Assembly (NCBI GenBank): GCA_002633005.1
Contig: NMRA01000219.1
Coordinates: forward strand, 560,534 to 605,592
DNA: 45,059 nt
Origin: Phoronis australis
Taxonomy: Eukaryota > Phoronida > Phoronidae
Direction of reading: 5' to 3'
Positions 1 through 12,700 of the stretch are shown here, one piece after another; positions within the stretch are counted from its first letter, which is position 1; each line of letters begins with the position of its first letter. Position numbers and translations under genes: made by a program. The notes beneath the pieces are model-generated. The model did no database searches, was not told where the DNA came from, and saw only the letters and a program-made list of their open reading frames with translations.

Positions 1-90
1 GATATGTACGGATAGCCAGATGTATGAGGAATGCAATGATATCAAAATCATTCATTTAGACTCACATTTAGTGGATTTATTTGGAATAAC

Positions 91-360
91 TTAGGGTCCA
101 TTATATCCAGCTAGTGCCGAACTTTCACCAAGTCGCCATATGCGACTTCTTGTCAAGCTAGGTGGCGAGCACAGGCTTGTAATAAATGATATCCCAAAAA
201 GACTTGCATAATCTTGACTTTCTTCAGGCAATGCAATGCAGCCCTGGTGACGATCAGAAGACTGCGGTGCCTGTGACTGCAAGAACGAGTCAAGTGTGAA
301 CCAGGTCCAGGATGCCTGGATGGGCGGCCGAGCTGGTTGTTGAAGAATTGAGAAGTGCAT
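91..360 (-). CDS. Unrecognised 89-codon ORF, possibly a divergent neighbour's exon
   Basis: This is a complete minus-strand ORF from ATG at 360 to TAA at 91, in sequence visibly richer in GC than its flanks. It has several Cys, Pro, Ser and Gln residues (SQAPQSSDRHQGCIALPEES) but no motif I know. It could be the first exon of a gene running leftwards off the window, or chance. I give no function. Confidence 0.2.
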   Translation of the reverse strand: MHFSILQQPARPPIQASWTWFTLDSFLQSQAPQSSDRHQGCIALPEESQDYASLFGISFITSLCSPPSLTRSRIWRLGESSALAGYNGP

Positions 361-1222
361 TTCGCTTCAAAAGACGTTCTACCTTAACCATAAACTTACC
401 ACGATATCTTCAGTTGCCGCTCTAGAAATAGAACAGTTTCTAACAAAATGATTTACAAGAGAAAAACACAAAACATCACGACAGCTCGCAAGAAGAATGA
501 TTCAGAGCTCAGTGTTTTTCTCATGATACTGACGTCATTTCCTTTAAAACATCGTTCAGCAGTACATGAAAATATTTCCCTTCATTGGCCAATGTATGAA
601 TTAATGTCATTTTATTTTCAATAATTTCAATAATTTGGTGAATTTTTCAACGTGATAATACTTTTCTACAATTTTAAAAGGAAATATTTTTCGAAATATT
701 TGAAATATAAATATAGTCCATTCAAACAAAAAGGGGGTTCGTGTTTTCTAAACCATCGCCGAGAACAAGATTGACAGCGAAATATTCCGAGTTTACAAAG
801 ATTACCTACTCCGTAACGCTTTCAACAGTGCGATCAATCCGAAAATATTTTAGACGGGATGCGACTTGATCTGTAACAGGTAATTTTTTTGTAGTGGAGT
901 TAAACTTGGTGTGGTTTCGAAAGACTAGCCTTGCTTGTTGTTTACTAACGAGTGAGTGCTAGTCTGGCGTGAGCGGCAGTGCGTGGTGTTTGGTGGGTCA
1001 TCAAATTGCAAAAATGCATTGCCAATGCTTGGGGTTGGGGCACAACACACGTTCCATATCTTCCAGTATATATATTTTCAGGCAAACTTCCAGTAATCCT
1101 GCTCTTTTGGCGTTCAAATGAACTAGTTGTAATCGAGTACCAGTCCTCTGCTATGGGCTCTACTATAGGCTATACTCAGCTCTCCTATTTCGGCAGTGGT
1201 CGGATGTAGCGGTGTCTAATTA

Positions 1223-1280
1223 AGAGAACCAGGCAGGCACTGAATAACAGGTGCGTTATTCAGTGGTTGCCTGGTTCTCT
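1223..1280 (+). mobile_element. Short hairpin of MITE family A
   Basis: Arms agagaaccaggca and tgcctggttctct enclose TGAATAAC/GTTATTCA, so nearly all 58 bases pair. The inner core (GAGAACCAG...GTTATTCAGTGG...CTGGTTCTC) is shared with the longer family A copies at 1541, 3322, 8402, 11048 and 13445. Confidence 0.8.
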
Positions 1281-1540
1281 AAATCAGGGACTGGAGCTCT
1301 CGACCAGTGCCCTCAAGTTCCACTAACAACACTGGTGAATCTCAAAGTCAAAGTTAACGAGGTTCAGCTAGGGAGCAGGCAGGCATAATCACAATCATGT
1401 GAGTGATCGGACAATGTGCACAATGATCTTAGTAGTGCTTAGCTTCCATCACTTCCTCCAGAAAAGAATAAAGAATTGAGAAAACAACAGGTGATTGCTA
1501 TCCGGCATAATGGAGGACAATAGCCTTAGCCATAAAATTG

Positions 1541-1640
1541 GGCAATAGTCGGATATAACGTGCCCACATTTTGAGAACCAGTTTGATGCACGTTATTCAG
1601 TGGAGAAAACTGGTTCTTAAAAAGTGGGCACATTATAATG
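1541..1640 (+). mobile_element. MITE family A, about 100 bp
   Basis: It starts GGCAATAGTCGGATATAACG and has the arms TTTTGAGAACCAG and CTGGTTCTTAAAA with a central GTTATTCAGTGG. It ends GTGGGCACATTATA. It folds into one long imperfect hairpin, typical of a miniature inverted-repeat element without coding capacity. Confidence 0.85.
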
Positions 1641-1775
1641 TATGCGATTATTACTCGAAACTGTGTATAGCTTTTAGAACGATGTAGGCACAAACTTAGC
1701 AAAATCAAACCTTAGTGTGGCGCAAAACTAATGTCACATTTGTTTTTGGCCAAAATATGAGTACAAACTTTAAAC

Positions 1776-1880
1776 CAGTGCACATGTAACCAACGACATA
1801 TTGATCGACGTTTCTTTTATTGTCTATAAATCATTCTCAAGACAAAAGTTCACAATATGTCGTTGTTTACATATGCGCTG
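1776..1880 (+). mobile_element. 105-bp inverted-repeat element
   Basis: A left arm of 28 bases (1776-1803, starting CAGTGCACATGTAACCAACG) matches the reverse complement of 1853-1880 (ending TTTACATATGCGCTG) with three mismatches. The arms enclose about 50 bases. It starts CAG and ends CTG. No other copy was noticed in the window. Confidence 0.75.
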
Positions 1881-3321
1881 ATTTTAACATCAATGTCGTT
1901 AAAAGCTGCACTCCTTGAGTTGCTAAAAATTATCGTTAGACAGTTATTCTACCGCTAAATTTGTGAAGTAACAATGTGAATCAGCTTTCAGCACCATGAA
2001 TAGACTGAGGTGAGAGGTTCTGGTTTTCTTGTTTTCAAATCAAAGAAACATAAAATCGCATGTGTTTTCATTTTGTAAACTATTTATGCTACGCAACTAA
2101 CATTTTTGTGTTTTCTTCAAATCATCTTATAGAAGTTGGACAACGGTTATTTTCATTCATGTTCAACAGACCCAGCCTAAATCTGAGACCCTAGGTTAAA
2201 ACTACTGCGACTAAGAGACCTGAGGTTTATTGAGAACAGCGAACCTTTAGTATACCCCGGTTTATTTTGGAAAACTGGCTTCTATAAGCAATTCATTGAT
2301 TTTTTGAGTATCCCACCTTTTTGTTCACCCCTTTGTTACACAAGTCATTTAAAGATGTATATTTGCAGACTCCTAACTATGCTGATGCGTAGTAGGAGCT
2401 AAACGACAATGTTATTTCAACATCATCTATGCTTAACATAGTCCAGCTGTATTCATTAACAACTTGTAAATGTGAACACAAAACATTCTGCAAATAGGTG
2501 ACCTTTGCACTAATGACGTACCTTGGAGGCTCACATAGCCATCATCATGCAGTGTTATTCCCCAACACATGTCATGATACTTACTGGATACGATTCAATA
2601 ATTTATGGCAGATGATTTTCGACACAAAACTCGTTCTTTAAAACATTTGGCAATTTTCAATTTACTTCATATTGACATTGTTGGTATATGTTGTATTTCT
2701 AATTAATTTGACCAAGCAAACACAGAGATAATGAATTAGCATGTAAGCTCCACTTTAATGAGACCATGAAAAAGCCGAGGTCCAGACCTTTTTCTATAAT
2801 AAATATTTGAATCTTTCATTCTTTTGTTATCCCCATAGCTATTAAAGCTTTTTTGATAGATTTTTCAACGAAACCAAGAGTTAAATTAGGTATAAACAAC
2901 AGATCACCTGTACACAAAATGGAGCTCATCTTTACATTGCTGTGCTTAGCCTCACTTTTGTATTCCACATGAATATTAATGACATATTTTTAAGAAGGGT
3001 CTACAGGGTAACTACGTCAACATGTAAATGAATAAAACTTATGACGACAGATCGTATATACACAAAGTAACTGGTTCTCAGTGACTTACAGTCATTTTAA
3101 TTTTAGGTGCATAAAATGCGTTTTTTTCATTCAAGTTTGGTCATTGCAGAATCTACCTATTCTTGATGGATTTTTCGTAGAGTTTAGCATATGGTGTTGA
3201 TCTTTCAACAGAACTGGGTGTAGTGGTGTTTCTTTGTAGGTTTTCTTTATGTTTGTCTTGATTTTGCCAATTTTTTATGGAACTTTATGAAATTGGGCAT
3301 GTGTGTTCCTATTGAGGAAAG

Positions 3322-3424
3322 GGTAATAGTCGGATATAACGCGCCTGTATTTTGAGAACCAGTTTGATGCCCGTTATTCAGTTAAGAAAACTGGTTATCA
3401 AAATTCATGCACGTTATATAAGAC
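3322..3424 (+). mobile_element. MITE family A copy
   Basis: It starts GGTAATAGTCGGATATAACG and contains GAGAACCAGTTTGATGCCCG and GTTATTCAG; its right arm is more decayed (ctggttatcaaaattcatgc) than in the copies at 11048 and 1541. Confidence 0.85.
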
Positions 3425-4444
3425 CATTTCCGAGGAATGCTGCGGTTGTGCTGATTTTCAAATTGATCTGACTACTGTCATGGTAATATTTGAATAAAGC
3501 CCACTCCTTATATCTTTACTATTTGTTTTACATATGGTGGACACATATCAATGTGGTTATTGTTGTTTTAAAGTTGCTGTATTTAAGATATTTGTGTACA
3601 GTTGTCTTTTGTTTATGGAAGTATTCTAGACAGTTGTTATTGGTGTATTAAAATGAGCCAGACTTGCTTATTATTTCTCAGTGTTTTCCATAACGGAGAA
3701 TTCAAACTCGTATGGAATTACAAAATTCATGCATGTGCTCGAAAGTCTATGTCCACTGAGTTGGAGTTTGTCTATTAAGTTTTAGAATAAATGCATTATA
3801 CTTGTAACAAAAGCTCAAAATTTCGTAAATTACACAAGAAATGACTAAATCTTCCAATACTTCAAACTCCTTGCAGAGATTTCCAAACTCGACGCGTGTA
3901 AGCTGAGCTCGTCACAGCAAAATTTAACCTCGACGCAGTGACTAATCAAAACAGGTTATGGAGAACACTGATTTGAAAAACTTAAGCCAATAACCCTAAA
4001 TGACTATTATGACTATTATTTTTGACGCTTAAGATGCAGTAATGCCTTTTCAATGGGGGGGGGAGGGTAAAATGAATAGGACCATAAGCAACGCTGTATC
4101 ATATCAAAATGTGCTTTTTAGTTTGAGTTGGATTCACAAGTTTTTGTTTATCATAGCATAGGCTAGAATTGAAACTATGCATGTGTTCTTATGCAAATGA
4201 TGATGGCATCTTGATGTAGGATGACTCATAGTGTTTTTGTTCAATAACATCAAAGTTTGAAATTGCCTAGCAGCTGTTGTTTTACAATCACGCGACACTG
4301 GCGGGTGTTACTGCATATAAGTGTATTTAGCTGTTTAAGGTAATGCAGACCCTTATCGATGAGTCAATGTACTTAGTCAAATGTCTACTAAACTATAGAT
4401 TGTTACTTTGTGAAAGTATGTATTTTCTAAGAGTACGAAGTCTG

Positions 4445-5721
4445 TAGAATTTGATTGTGGACTTTGTACCAAATCTGCCATGAATCAGGACACATAACCG
4501 TGTGTTCTTTAGTAAAATTTACCTAAAAAACCTAAATGCAGAGCATGCAAAAGTGGAACATTTTAAAAACATATCTGCATTTTAGAGAACAGTGTCTAAA
4601 CTAAAGCATAGTATGTGAAAGTTATAAATGAATTCAGTCAGCCATTTGAGATGATGTTCTGTAGTCAAATTTGGACATTTTTCAAAAGTCCAATATAAAC
4701 CATAAGCATTTTTGCCTTGTATAATGTTAGCCAGTATTTAACCATCACCATTCATGGAAGTGACACTGAACTACAGGTCTATTAAATCAGGAAGTAAAAA
4801 TGATGTTTATTATTTGAGGTTTGGTCATGGAAATATTGACAGAAAGGTATTTTTTATTTAGAATTTTTTTTGTAGAAGTATAGACTCCCTGATTGCCATG
4901 ACACTGCCTCATTCGACCATGTTCCCCAACGTCAGAACACTTGGGGAACAAAACTGTCCTCTAGAAACCTTTGCTCATTAGTGAGGGGGATGGGGCTCTT
5001 TTCCAATGGGTACTCGAAATCTAAAACGCTGTCTGAAATATTTTTTCGCCAACATACCCCACAGTGCTAAAATGNTAGAATTTGATTGTGGACTTTGTAC
5101 CAAATCTGCCATGAATCAGGACACATAACCGTGTGTTTTTTAGTAAAATTTACCTAAAAAATCTAAATGCTGAGCATGCAAAAGTGGAACATTTTAAAAA
5201 CATTTCTGCATTTTAGAGAACAGTGTCTAAACTAAAGCATAGTATGTGAATGCCATAAATGAATTCAATCAGCCATTTGAGATGATGTTCTGTAGTCAAA
5301 TTTGGACATTTTTCAAAAGTCCAAAATAAACCATAAGCATTTTTGCCTTGTATAATGTTAGCCAGTATTTAACCATCACCATTCATGGAAGTGACACTGA
5401 ACTACAGGTCTATTAAATCAGGAAGTAAAAATGATGTTTATTATTTGAGGTTTGGTCATGGAAATATTGACAGAAAGGTATTTTTTATTTAGAATTTTTT
5501 TTGTAGAAGTATAGACTCCCTGATTGCCATGACACTGCCTCATTCGACCATGTTCCCCAACGTCAGAACACTTGGGGAACAAAACTGTCCTCTAGAAACC
5601 TTTGCTCATTAGTGAGGGGGATGGGGCTCTTTTCCAATGGGTACTCGAAACAACGAAGTTTAGTAATCTAAAACGCTGTCTGAAATATTTTTTCGCCAAC
5701 TTACCCCACAGTGCTAAAATG
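4445..5721 (+). repeat. 631-bp tandem direct duplication with an N at the junction
   Basis: Copy 1 is 4445-5074 and copy 2 is 5076-5721, separated by a single N at 5075. The copies differ by scattered substitutions and a 16-base insertion in copy 2 (caacgaagtttagtaa, about 5650-5665). Both end at the same GTGCTAAAATG. The N at the exact join suggests that two haplotypes were placed end to end in assembly; a true tandem duplication is the alternative. Confidence 0.95.
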
Positions 5722-6831
5722 TATGCAAGCTCACTTAGTAGAGGACGAGTTTGAACATTTCAGACAACTACAATCGGCTTTCGTTAGCACCTCAGTCACC
5801 AACAGAAAATCTATTTCACCTTACAGCACAGTGATTGCTTTATGGTCTGAAATTTACAATTGTTACTAGTATAAACCACGTCCTGTTGTCTAGGGGCCCT
5901 TTCATACTAACTTAACTCTTGTATGAGTAGAGCGTGGTTATAAACTGCCAAGTTAATTGAACCGTTCGTAACAGCTTTGTTTAACGGCATCAAAGTAAAC
6001 GATAGGTGATTATTCAGTCCAAAAATATTAGTAACTATTATAGACGACACTGCCCTTTAATTGGTGATGATAGCAGTGACCTCTAGCAATGACTTCGATG
6101 GGACCAGAGTTAACCATTCATACTGCACTGCAGCGTCAACGCTCCACTGTTAAATCCACCTGTTTAAACTATGAAGTTAACTGGTGCTGTTAACTTCGGT
6201 CCAGGACCGAAGTTGACCGTTCATCCTGACCGCAACTCCCCAAACCATCGACGCGCTGACGTTAGTATAAAAGCGCCTTAAAGTAACTTTCCTCACGAAA
6301 GTATTTGGAAAGGAGTCCAAAGCAATATCGTTGTACTCTTATCCTTTGCTTGAAGTTGGTTGCAGTATAACGCTTGGAAAGACTGCCATGTTGATTTGGT
6401 GGCTGCAACTAACTGACCATGAGAAGCAAACTTCATGAGCCTTGTTTGAAGCAAGTGTTAGTTGTTTTCAAGCGCTGCATCTAGAAATCATTTCTATTCT
6501 TGCTAAAGAACAAGGTGAGACCAATTTCATAACAGTACTTGCCAAAATAAAAAGTTGGCTTTTGGCAGAAGGTGCTCTAAACATCTGATCAGTAAACATT
6601 TTCCGTGTAGTATCTGCCTAAGGTCAGTAATGGTTGTGAGAAATAGAATTTATAATGGAATTTCAGTGTTGTACTAGTTTCTGTGTTGTAGACATGTCCG
6701 CACTGTTGAATAACGACATGAGTCAGACTAGTTTGAATTTTGACACACATAACCTGCTGGCATGTCTGATCCTCGATATTTAATAAAGGTTCAGCTCAGT
6801 CTGGTGATATGGGATACAATAGGACTTCCAG

Positions 6832-7097
6832 TCAGAGATGATGCTAATTGTACCCCCTGTCTCCCCAAGACGAGCTGTAATCCCTGGTCTTAGGGATGCT
6901 GTGTTAAAATTGTCAGCTGTTCAGTATACTGCACCATCTCCAGAATCTATAGAGTTGTTTAATTTCTCCGATCAATACCAATTGAGAATGGCTGGTCTTT
7001 TTATGCGTGGGCAGAGCATTGAAGGATTAACGTTAGATTGTGTGAGTTGTGAGCACTTCATCAACCCTGATTGTTTTCTTGAGCTGCTAGTGCCTGG
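6832..7097 (+). CDS. Candidate exon of unknown function (ATG 6838, donor 7098)
   Basis: The acceptor-like ttccag ends at 6831. The frame from ATG 6838 runs 86 codons to a consensus donor (cctgg|gtaagt). It includes QLRMAGLFMRGQSIEGLTLD, then CVSCEHFINPDC. Spliced to exon 1 (9654), it would hit TGA at once, so it could only be a long upstream ORF of the FAM13-like mRNA or belong to another transcript. The CxxC and AGxFxxG pattern faintly recalls a BIR domain, but the spacing is wrong. Confidence 0.25.
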
Positions 7098-7859
7098 GTA
7101 AGTAGTTGTAGGCTGCAGGTCTTACCCGCATCCATTTCCTGGCTTTAGGTTAAGGTTTGACTACAGAAAATTTGACTATATTTGTACCATCATATCTCAG
7201 AAATTACTTGGTACAGCAGCAAGTGTCCTTTAAACAGTCTGTTGTCAACAAAACTACAACACTAGTTTGCACTAATGCATTGTGGGACCAGATTGCTAAT
7301 ATTTTGACATATTTGTTAACTTTGGGATGGTGCTTTAAGTATTTTCTTAATAGCCATATGTGTCTTCATGTTTGGCTCTTTGTTTTAAATTACTCCAAAG
7401 AACAATCGGGGTAGATATAAATAGGCCATGTTCAAAATTCCCTAACTTTAATACTTAACATTTGGAATACAGGCTTGTTGACTGCTGTTTGCCAATCACA
7501 TTTTTGAGTCGGTGCCAAATTTTTGTTGCAAGAGAATAACTCCTATTGGTATGGCATTTTTATGGTTCAACTGGAACTGTTATGGTGGTTCAACTCATTG
7601 ACGGCTCTTGCATTTCTTTTTTACCTCTTGCCGGACTGGAGTTGGCGTAGGAGACTTTTTGTATATGTTAAAACAAATCAATCGGGTGTTCTGTCAACAA
7701 ATCACTTTTTATGTTAGTCACTTTCTATTTACTTAGATTTGAAGTGACTTCTCAGTTGGAAAAGAACTGGCACTGGTCATTCATTATCAAAGCTTATAAG
7801 GTTATGTGGGACCCAGAAATATGTCCAAATTTTGACTAACTTCACAACATCATGTCTAA

Positions 7860-8000
7860 GAAACGGTAGTTCGGATTCATATGAAACTTTGAGATACTGC
7901 AATGTTTTCCAAAAACTGATGGGAGTTGTTCTTTTTTGCATGAGAGGTTATCAAAAAATAGAACTCTTTATGATTTTCAGGGAAACAACTTGAGTTGTAT
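7860..8000 (+). mobile_element. Diverged fragment related to the 36.4-kb repeat
   Basis: ATATGAAACTTTG and TTTTTTGCATGAGAGGTTAT followed by CAAAAAAT are in the same order and spacing as in 36630-36720 (ATATGAAACTTTG, TTTTTGCATGAGTTGCTATC, AAAAAAT). It is a decayed fragment with unclear ends. Confidence 0.5.
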
Positions 8001-8401
8001 AAAAGGAAACAAATAGATATATTGGTGTCTTGTGATCTTGTGTTGTCCATCAGAATATGCCATTGAATCATCATCAAATGCTATGATCTTACAATGGTGA
8101 AGAGTTACGCGTCAAATATTGTCCACTCCTAAGTCTGTCCCCTATTGATCTTTATCCACATGTGAGCCATTTGTCATGTTTATGGTAATAACACAACTGT
8201 ATACCTGAAGATGTAATAACCTAATGTATAATTAATAAGCACTCGTGGGTGAGATCAGTTTCGTGTGTTATTGATGATATTTCTGGCTTAAACTAGCTCA
8301 TTAACTGCATTAGATGAGCTTAACACTGTACTGTATGCTCAAACTGAAAAGAGCAACAGTTGATTAGCATGTTGCCGAAGTATCATCTATTTAGAACATT
8401 T

Positions 8402-8514
8402 GGTAATAGTCTGACATAATGTACCCGCATTTTGTGAACAAGTTTTCTCCACTGAATTAGGGGCGTCAAACTGCGGGTTCTCAAAATGTTTGCACATTAA
8501 ATCTGACTATTGCC
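8402..8514 (+). mobile_element. MITE family A copy, inner core inverted
   Basis: The ends are standard (GGTAATAGTCTGACATAATG ... TCTGACTATTGCC), but the core reads on the opposite strand: TTTTCTCCACTGAATTAGGG precedes GTCAAACTGCGGGTTCTC. The element is near-palindromic, so arm exchange or gene conversion could flip the core. Confidence 0.8.
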
Positions 8515-9653
8515 CAAACATTTTCCATTTAAAACTTATTTTGTTTATTTAGCATTCTAAGAAACAATCATATTAGGCCTTTTACTCTTAGGTCTCATAA
8601 TAGTCTTCATCTTGATAGGGTTATGGACGTAGATTAGGGTTTTTAACATGCAATCATTGCAGTAGCTATGTAACTCCCTTTGGATAGCTAAGGCCAATGA
8701 AAATTGCCAAATTGGCTTGAGTCTGTATTTTTTGAAAATTGAAGTGGCATTTTTAACAGCACTACGACTGCCGCATGTCAAAACCAAGTCAAATTAAGGT
8801 CATGAAAGAAGATTGTGGCTGAGTTGCCAAGCCAGTTTCTTTATTAAAAAGTAGCTTGTATATTGTGTATCTCTTGAAAAAGATCACTGCTAAAATGATG
8901 TGGGAGGCATTTTTTTCCCATAAACAATGAAGAGGAGGATTCAAAATCAGTCTGCTGCAAATCAGAACCAATTATGTTGTTTCCTTTGGCCTAATTATGT
9001 TTAACATTGAAACAACCTTTATTAATCTGTCATTATAATTAGGTCTGTTCTGTCCATTTGTGAAGTCTCTTGAATTGTCATGTAATTTTTCCATCCTTGC
9101 TGTCAAGTTAATGGATTGATCTGATAAAAAACAGCGAGGATTTGCAACTGCTTGAGCAATTCAACACGCCGCATTATTTTCCCATTAGAATCCCTTTTTG
9201 AGGCCTTAGGTGCCTGGATAACTTGTTTTCATATTGACTGGCTGTGGATAGTTAAACTGTGTTTTCCAGGGTCTGACTTATTCTTTGGGGATTAGAATTT
9301 CTGTGGGGAAACAAGTGTTCTCAAAACGTGCTGTGGTTATGTGCATCTTTGCATATGGCTTCTGTAAGTTTTCTGTTTGGTGTTAAATAGTATACAACAT
9401 CATGTTGTGATAATGGAGTGGTTGTAGTGTTGTGTTTTGACGCTTTCCCCACAGATGGCAATCGTTTGTTCCTAATGTGACCTATTTGTATTGTGTTGCG
9501 GCAATTACATTCTAGAATTCCCTATTGTAGGTCTCCGCTGTGCGTTTATGTCAGGATCTGTGAAAAGTTTGAAGCGCCCCTTTTTGTTTGTCTATGAAGT
9601 AAATCTAAATCATTTTCTAATTTATCACAAATTTTCTTTTTCTATTTTTCCAG

Positions 9654-9723
9654 GTGAGGTGACCATGGTTAGCTTATAGGACGCGCCGTGTGTTACCTGC
9701 ATGGAATCAGTATGACAGATCAG
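9654..9723 (+). CDS. FAM13-like exon 1 (5'UTR plus first four codons MTDQ; CDS from 9712)
   Basis: The acceptor is pyrimidine-rich and ends at 9653; the donor is CAG|gtgagt. ATG at 9712 gives MTDQ, which runs in frame into exon 2 (SPPTESAMDIL). Two tiny upstream ORFs lie in the exon: 9665-9679 (MVSL, stop) and 9701-9715 (MESV, stop). The second overlaps the main start as ATGA. The presence of an acceptor means at least one further non-coding exon lies upstream; I could not place it. Translation may instead start at the internal ATG in exon 2 (14644), which has a better Kozak context. Confidence 0.7.
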
Positions 9724-12700
9724 GTGAGTGATGGGGTTGCCATGGTAACCAGTTGTGTTTGAGGTTTTGTGTTAGCTGTTCTGATACCGTTTGTCGAGAA
9801 TTAGAGAATTAAACATGAATTATTCACCGATCAGTCTGCTCTAAGTGATTGATCATGAATTAATTATTAAATATGCAGATTGCAGTTGTAGGTGATGAAG
9901 GAATATTGCGAATTTTTTAGTTAAAAATTTATGTAATTACGACTTTTTGATTAGAAATATCTCGTCATTCATTGGTAATTGAGACTATTAAATAAACTAG
10001 AATTTCTCAGATATGTATAAGTTTGTTGGTCTTTTCTATGAAAGTATTGTGTTTGAGGTATTTATTTCTGGAATTCAAGATATTTTTTTTTTAATTTATC
10101 TGAATTTACCAATAATTTTGTTGTTGTAAATGCTTATTTTCGTCGTCAGAACTAGGTCATTGGATCTGGCTTTACAAGAAAACAAATTACGATATTGCTT
10201 CAACCTTCTTCTTCCTTTTCATTGTCTGTCATTTAAATAGTAAACTTGTGTTGACATTTTGCACGCATGTTTTGACTTCGCTGGTGTTAGCATTGCCTCG
10301 TTGTGCATCATTTTTCCTTTGATTTAAAGACCACTCAACCGATTCTCAGCCCAATTTCAACAACGTGAAAGGTTTGTTTTATTAGCTAGAGTTTTAAGTG
10401 TCCATCTTCCCACACCCACTCTCCAAGTAGCTCTTTACATTGGATCAGTACGCACTTCTAACACTATACCACTTGCATGTCTCTTCTAACGGCAGGCACG
10501 AGTCCAGAAGTGGTCCATGGGGTCCAAACATCCCCCTCAGCTGCTTTTACATATAGCTGTAATGGGAAGATATGAAGTATCTCCTCCGTGACTACCCATT
10601 GTCGGACCCCTTGCTGTGATCCTGGATTCGCACCTGTACAGTTTTTCTATTTTTTGCATGCTCACTTTCCTCATATTTCCTGATCAGTTGTACGTGGCTG
10701 ACGCAGTGACCCGTTGTAGTGATTGAGGGACTTTCGCTGCAGTCACATTACAGTGACCTGCCTACCGTCAAAAAATCTAATTTTTGATGTGGATTGGTTA
10801 CAATTGTAACTGAAGTTGGTCTCAACTTATTTGTTAATCAAATGAGAAGTGATTTTTCTATATTGTGAAAGCACTGACTTCACTATATAGTTTCTATCAA
10901 TTACAAGTTTAGTCAGCTCTTTGCTAACCCAAAAATTGCTTCTCATCTGGATAAGGAAGAAATTGAGACCAGTTTTATCATGTTAAGTGGACTAGATCAG
11001 AAGTTGGTGTCTTGGACGAAATGCAGGTTTATAGCAGCTTAAAATGTGGTAATAGTCGGATATAATGTGCCCGTACTTTGAGAACCAGTTTGATGCCCGT
11101 TTTTCAGTGGAAAAAACTGGTTCTCAAAGTTAGGGCACATTATATCTGACCATTACCTAAAATGTTGCCCTGGAAGGATTAAAGAAGTTGTTTTTTAAAG
11201 ATAAGTGCCAAATTACACTCAGAAACCCACCTGCTGCCTTTGTCTTTGACTGTCACCCAAACATCTATTCTGAATAGTTTTTCAGTATGTGGTATTTTTA
11301 TTTCAATTCCAATAATTTCACCCTTTAGTTCTGTCTTCGTGTAATTTAAGTGTTTGTCTTATTCACCTAACCTGTTCAAGGGGCTTGTAGAAATATTTGT
11401 TTCCTGACCACCCTGTGAGTTGTATGTTTTGTTCTAATCTACCACCGTCTTCATTCACTCGTTGTGCTTGTGTACAGTATTCTCACCTGCAAGGCACATA
11501 ACGCCAAGTGTGAAACACTACTAACCCAGATTTGTGTGTGTACTCTTTTTCAAACAGTTAAACCGTTCTGATATATTTCATGAAAGTTCTAGAATTCTTC
11601 ACCCATTTAGCGCACAATATGGCAGACATTATAGTGAAATTTTACTTTGTCAAATTTCTCAACTACAATAAAGGTCATTATTTTTTTAGTTTATTGTTAG
11701 CTTAGTTTGTATAATGTAGATTTCATAAAACAATATTTGGCAAACTTTCCTTTAGTTTTAGCAAGTTAATTAGGCTTTGAAAACCAACAGAAAGGTAGTT
11801 TTGTCAATTATTTTGTGCCAAATAAATTTAGAATTTTCAATACATGATTTCCCTTCCTGTGTTTGTCTGTTGTGTTGCACTACAAGTTGTGTTGAAATCG
11901 TAGGATGCTCTATGACGCTATTTTCTTGTGAATGTCGTGAAGATAATGCTTTTGCAAGACTAAATCTCACATAATATAACCGCATAATCTTATACACAGC
12001 CACTGAAGGTATTATATGACCAGGCTGAAATGTTGAAATTAACTTTTCCTAGTTGCTGAACCTAAAATTTCTGGTCCTAAGTATTTCGTAACTAGCGTAA
12101 TGGAATGCACCCCAGCTCTAAACATTTCATTTATGGCCAGAATTATAGTATGTCTTGACCTCGTAATAGTTCGTTTCTGCATTGTTAAAACATTTAGTTA
12201 TCTTCAAATTAGCCTTTTTGTCAAGTGCATGATATTTGAAAAGCTTTTCTGAATACTTCCAAAGAGTGTCAGACATCTCCGAATGGCACTTCATTAAAAG
12301 AATGACTATTGACTATTCAGTTCTGTGTAGCAACACCAACTTGACTATCAAATTTTGGGTAATTTAGTCAATTACAGGGGTCTTGCGTTTTGAGAACTGG
12401 TTTTGCCCACTGATGTTGTGTATGCCAACCTTAATTTACTTCTGTTTGTTTTCAGTGGCAGAACTACGATTTTTTTTCTTCGTGGTCTTAATCATTCAGT
12501 CTTGTTAAAGAGAGTATTTATCACAGAAATCGTTGATTGAGGTGATGCTTAAACCCTGACCCTCTCTACCACCCATAGAGTATGGAGTGTCCGCATGCTC
12601 TAAAATGTTTCAAAATTCGCATATCTATGCATCTCATTTTCATGCAACACTTTAAGGTTTCAAAAGCAGATGAATAATCACATACAGGAATAGCATAAAA

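Larger units (their letters stand above)
1..9653. other. Upstream region, no recognised gene
   Basis: Apart from the ORF at 91-360, the candidate exon at 6832-7097, the MITEs and the duplication listed separately, I see nothing coding in these 9.6 kb. The first non-coding exon(s) and promoter of the FAM13-like gene should lie here or further left. A stretch at about 760-990 has more CpG than average and contains an AACAG|GTAATT donor-like site at 874, a weak candidate for a first exon. Around 5890-6260 are imperfect inverted segments, including an almost perfect 20-base palindrome near 6196-6217 centred on TCCAGGA. Confidence 0.5.

Noticed and set aside
760-990. Confident promoter or first exon of the FAM13-like gene
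   Set aside because: Only a mild CpG rise and one donor-like site are present; there is no TATA, initiator or conserved motif I can defend.
6900-7097. BIR (inhibitor of apoptosis) domain
   Set aside because: The CxxC follows the Gly at the wrong distance and the downstream His/Cys ligands are not seen within the exon; kept only as a faint resemblance.
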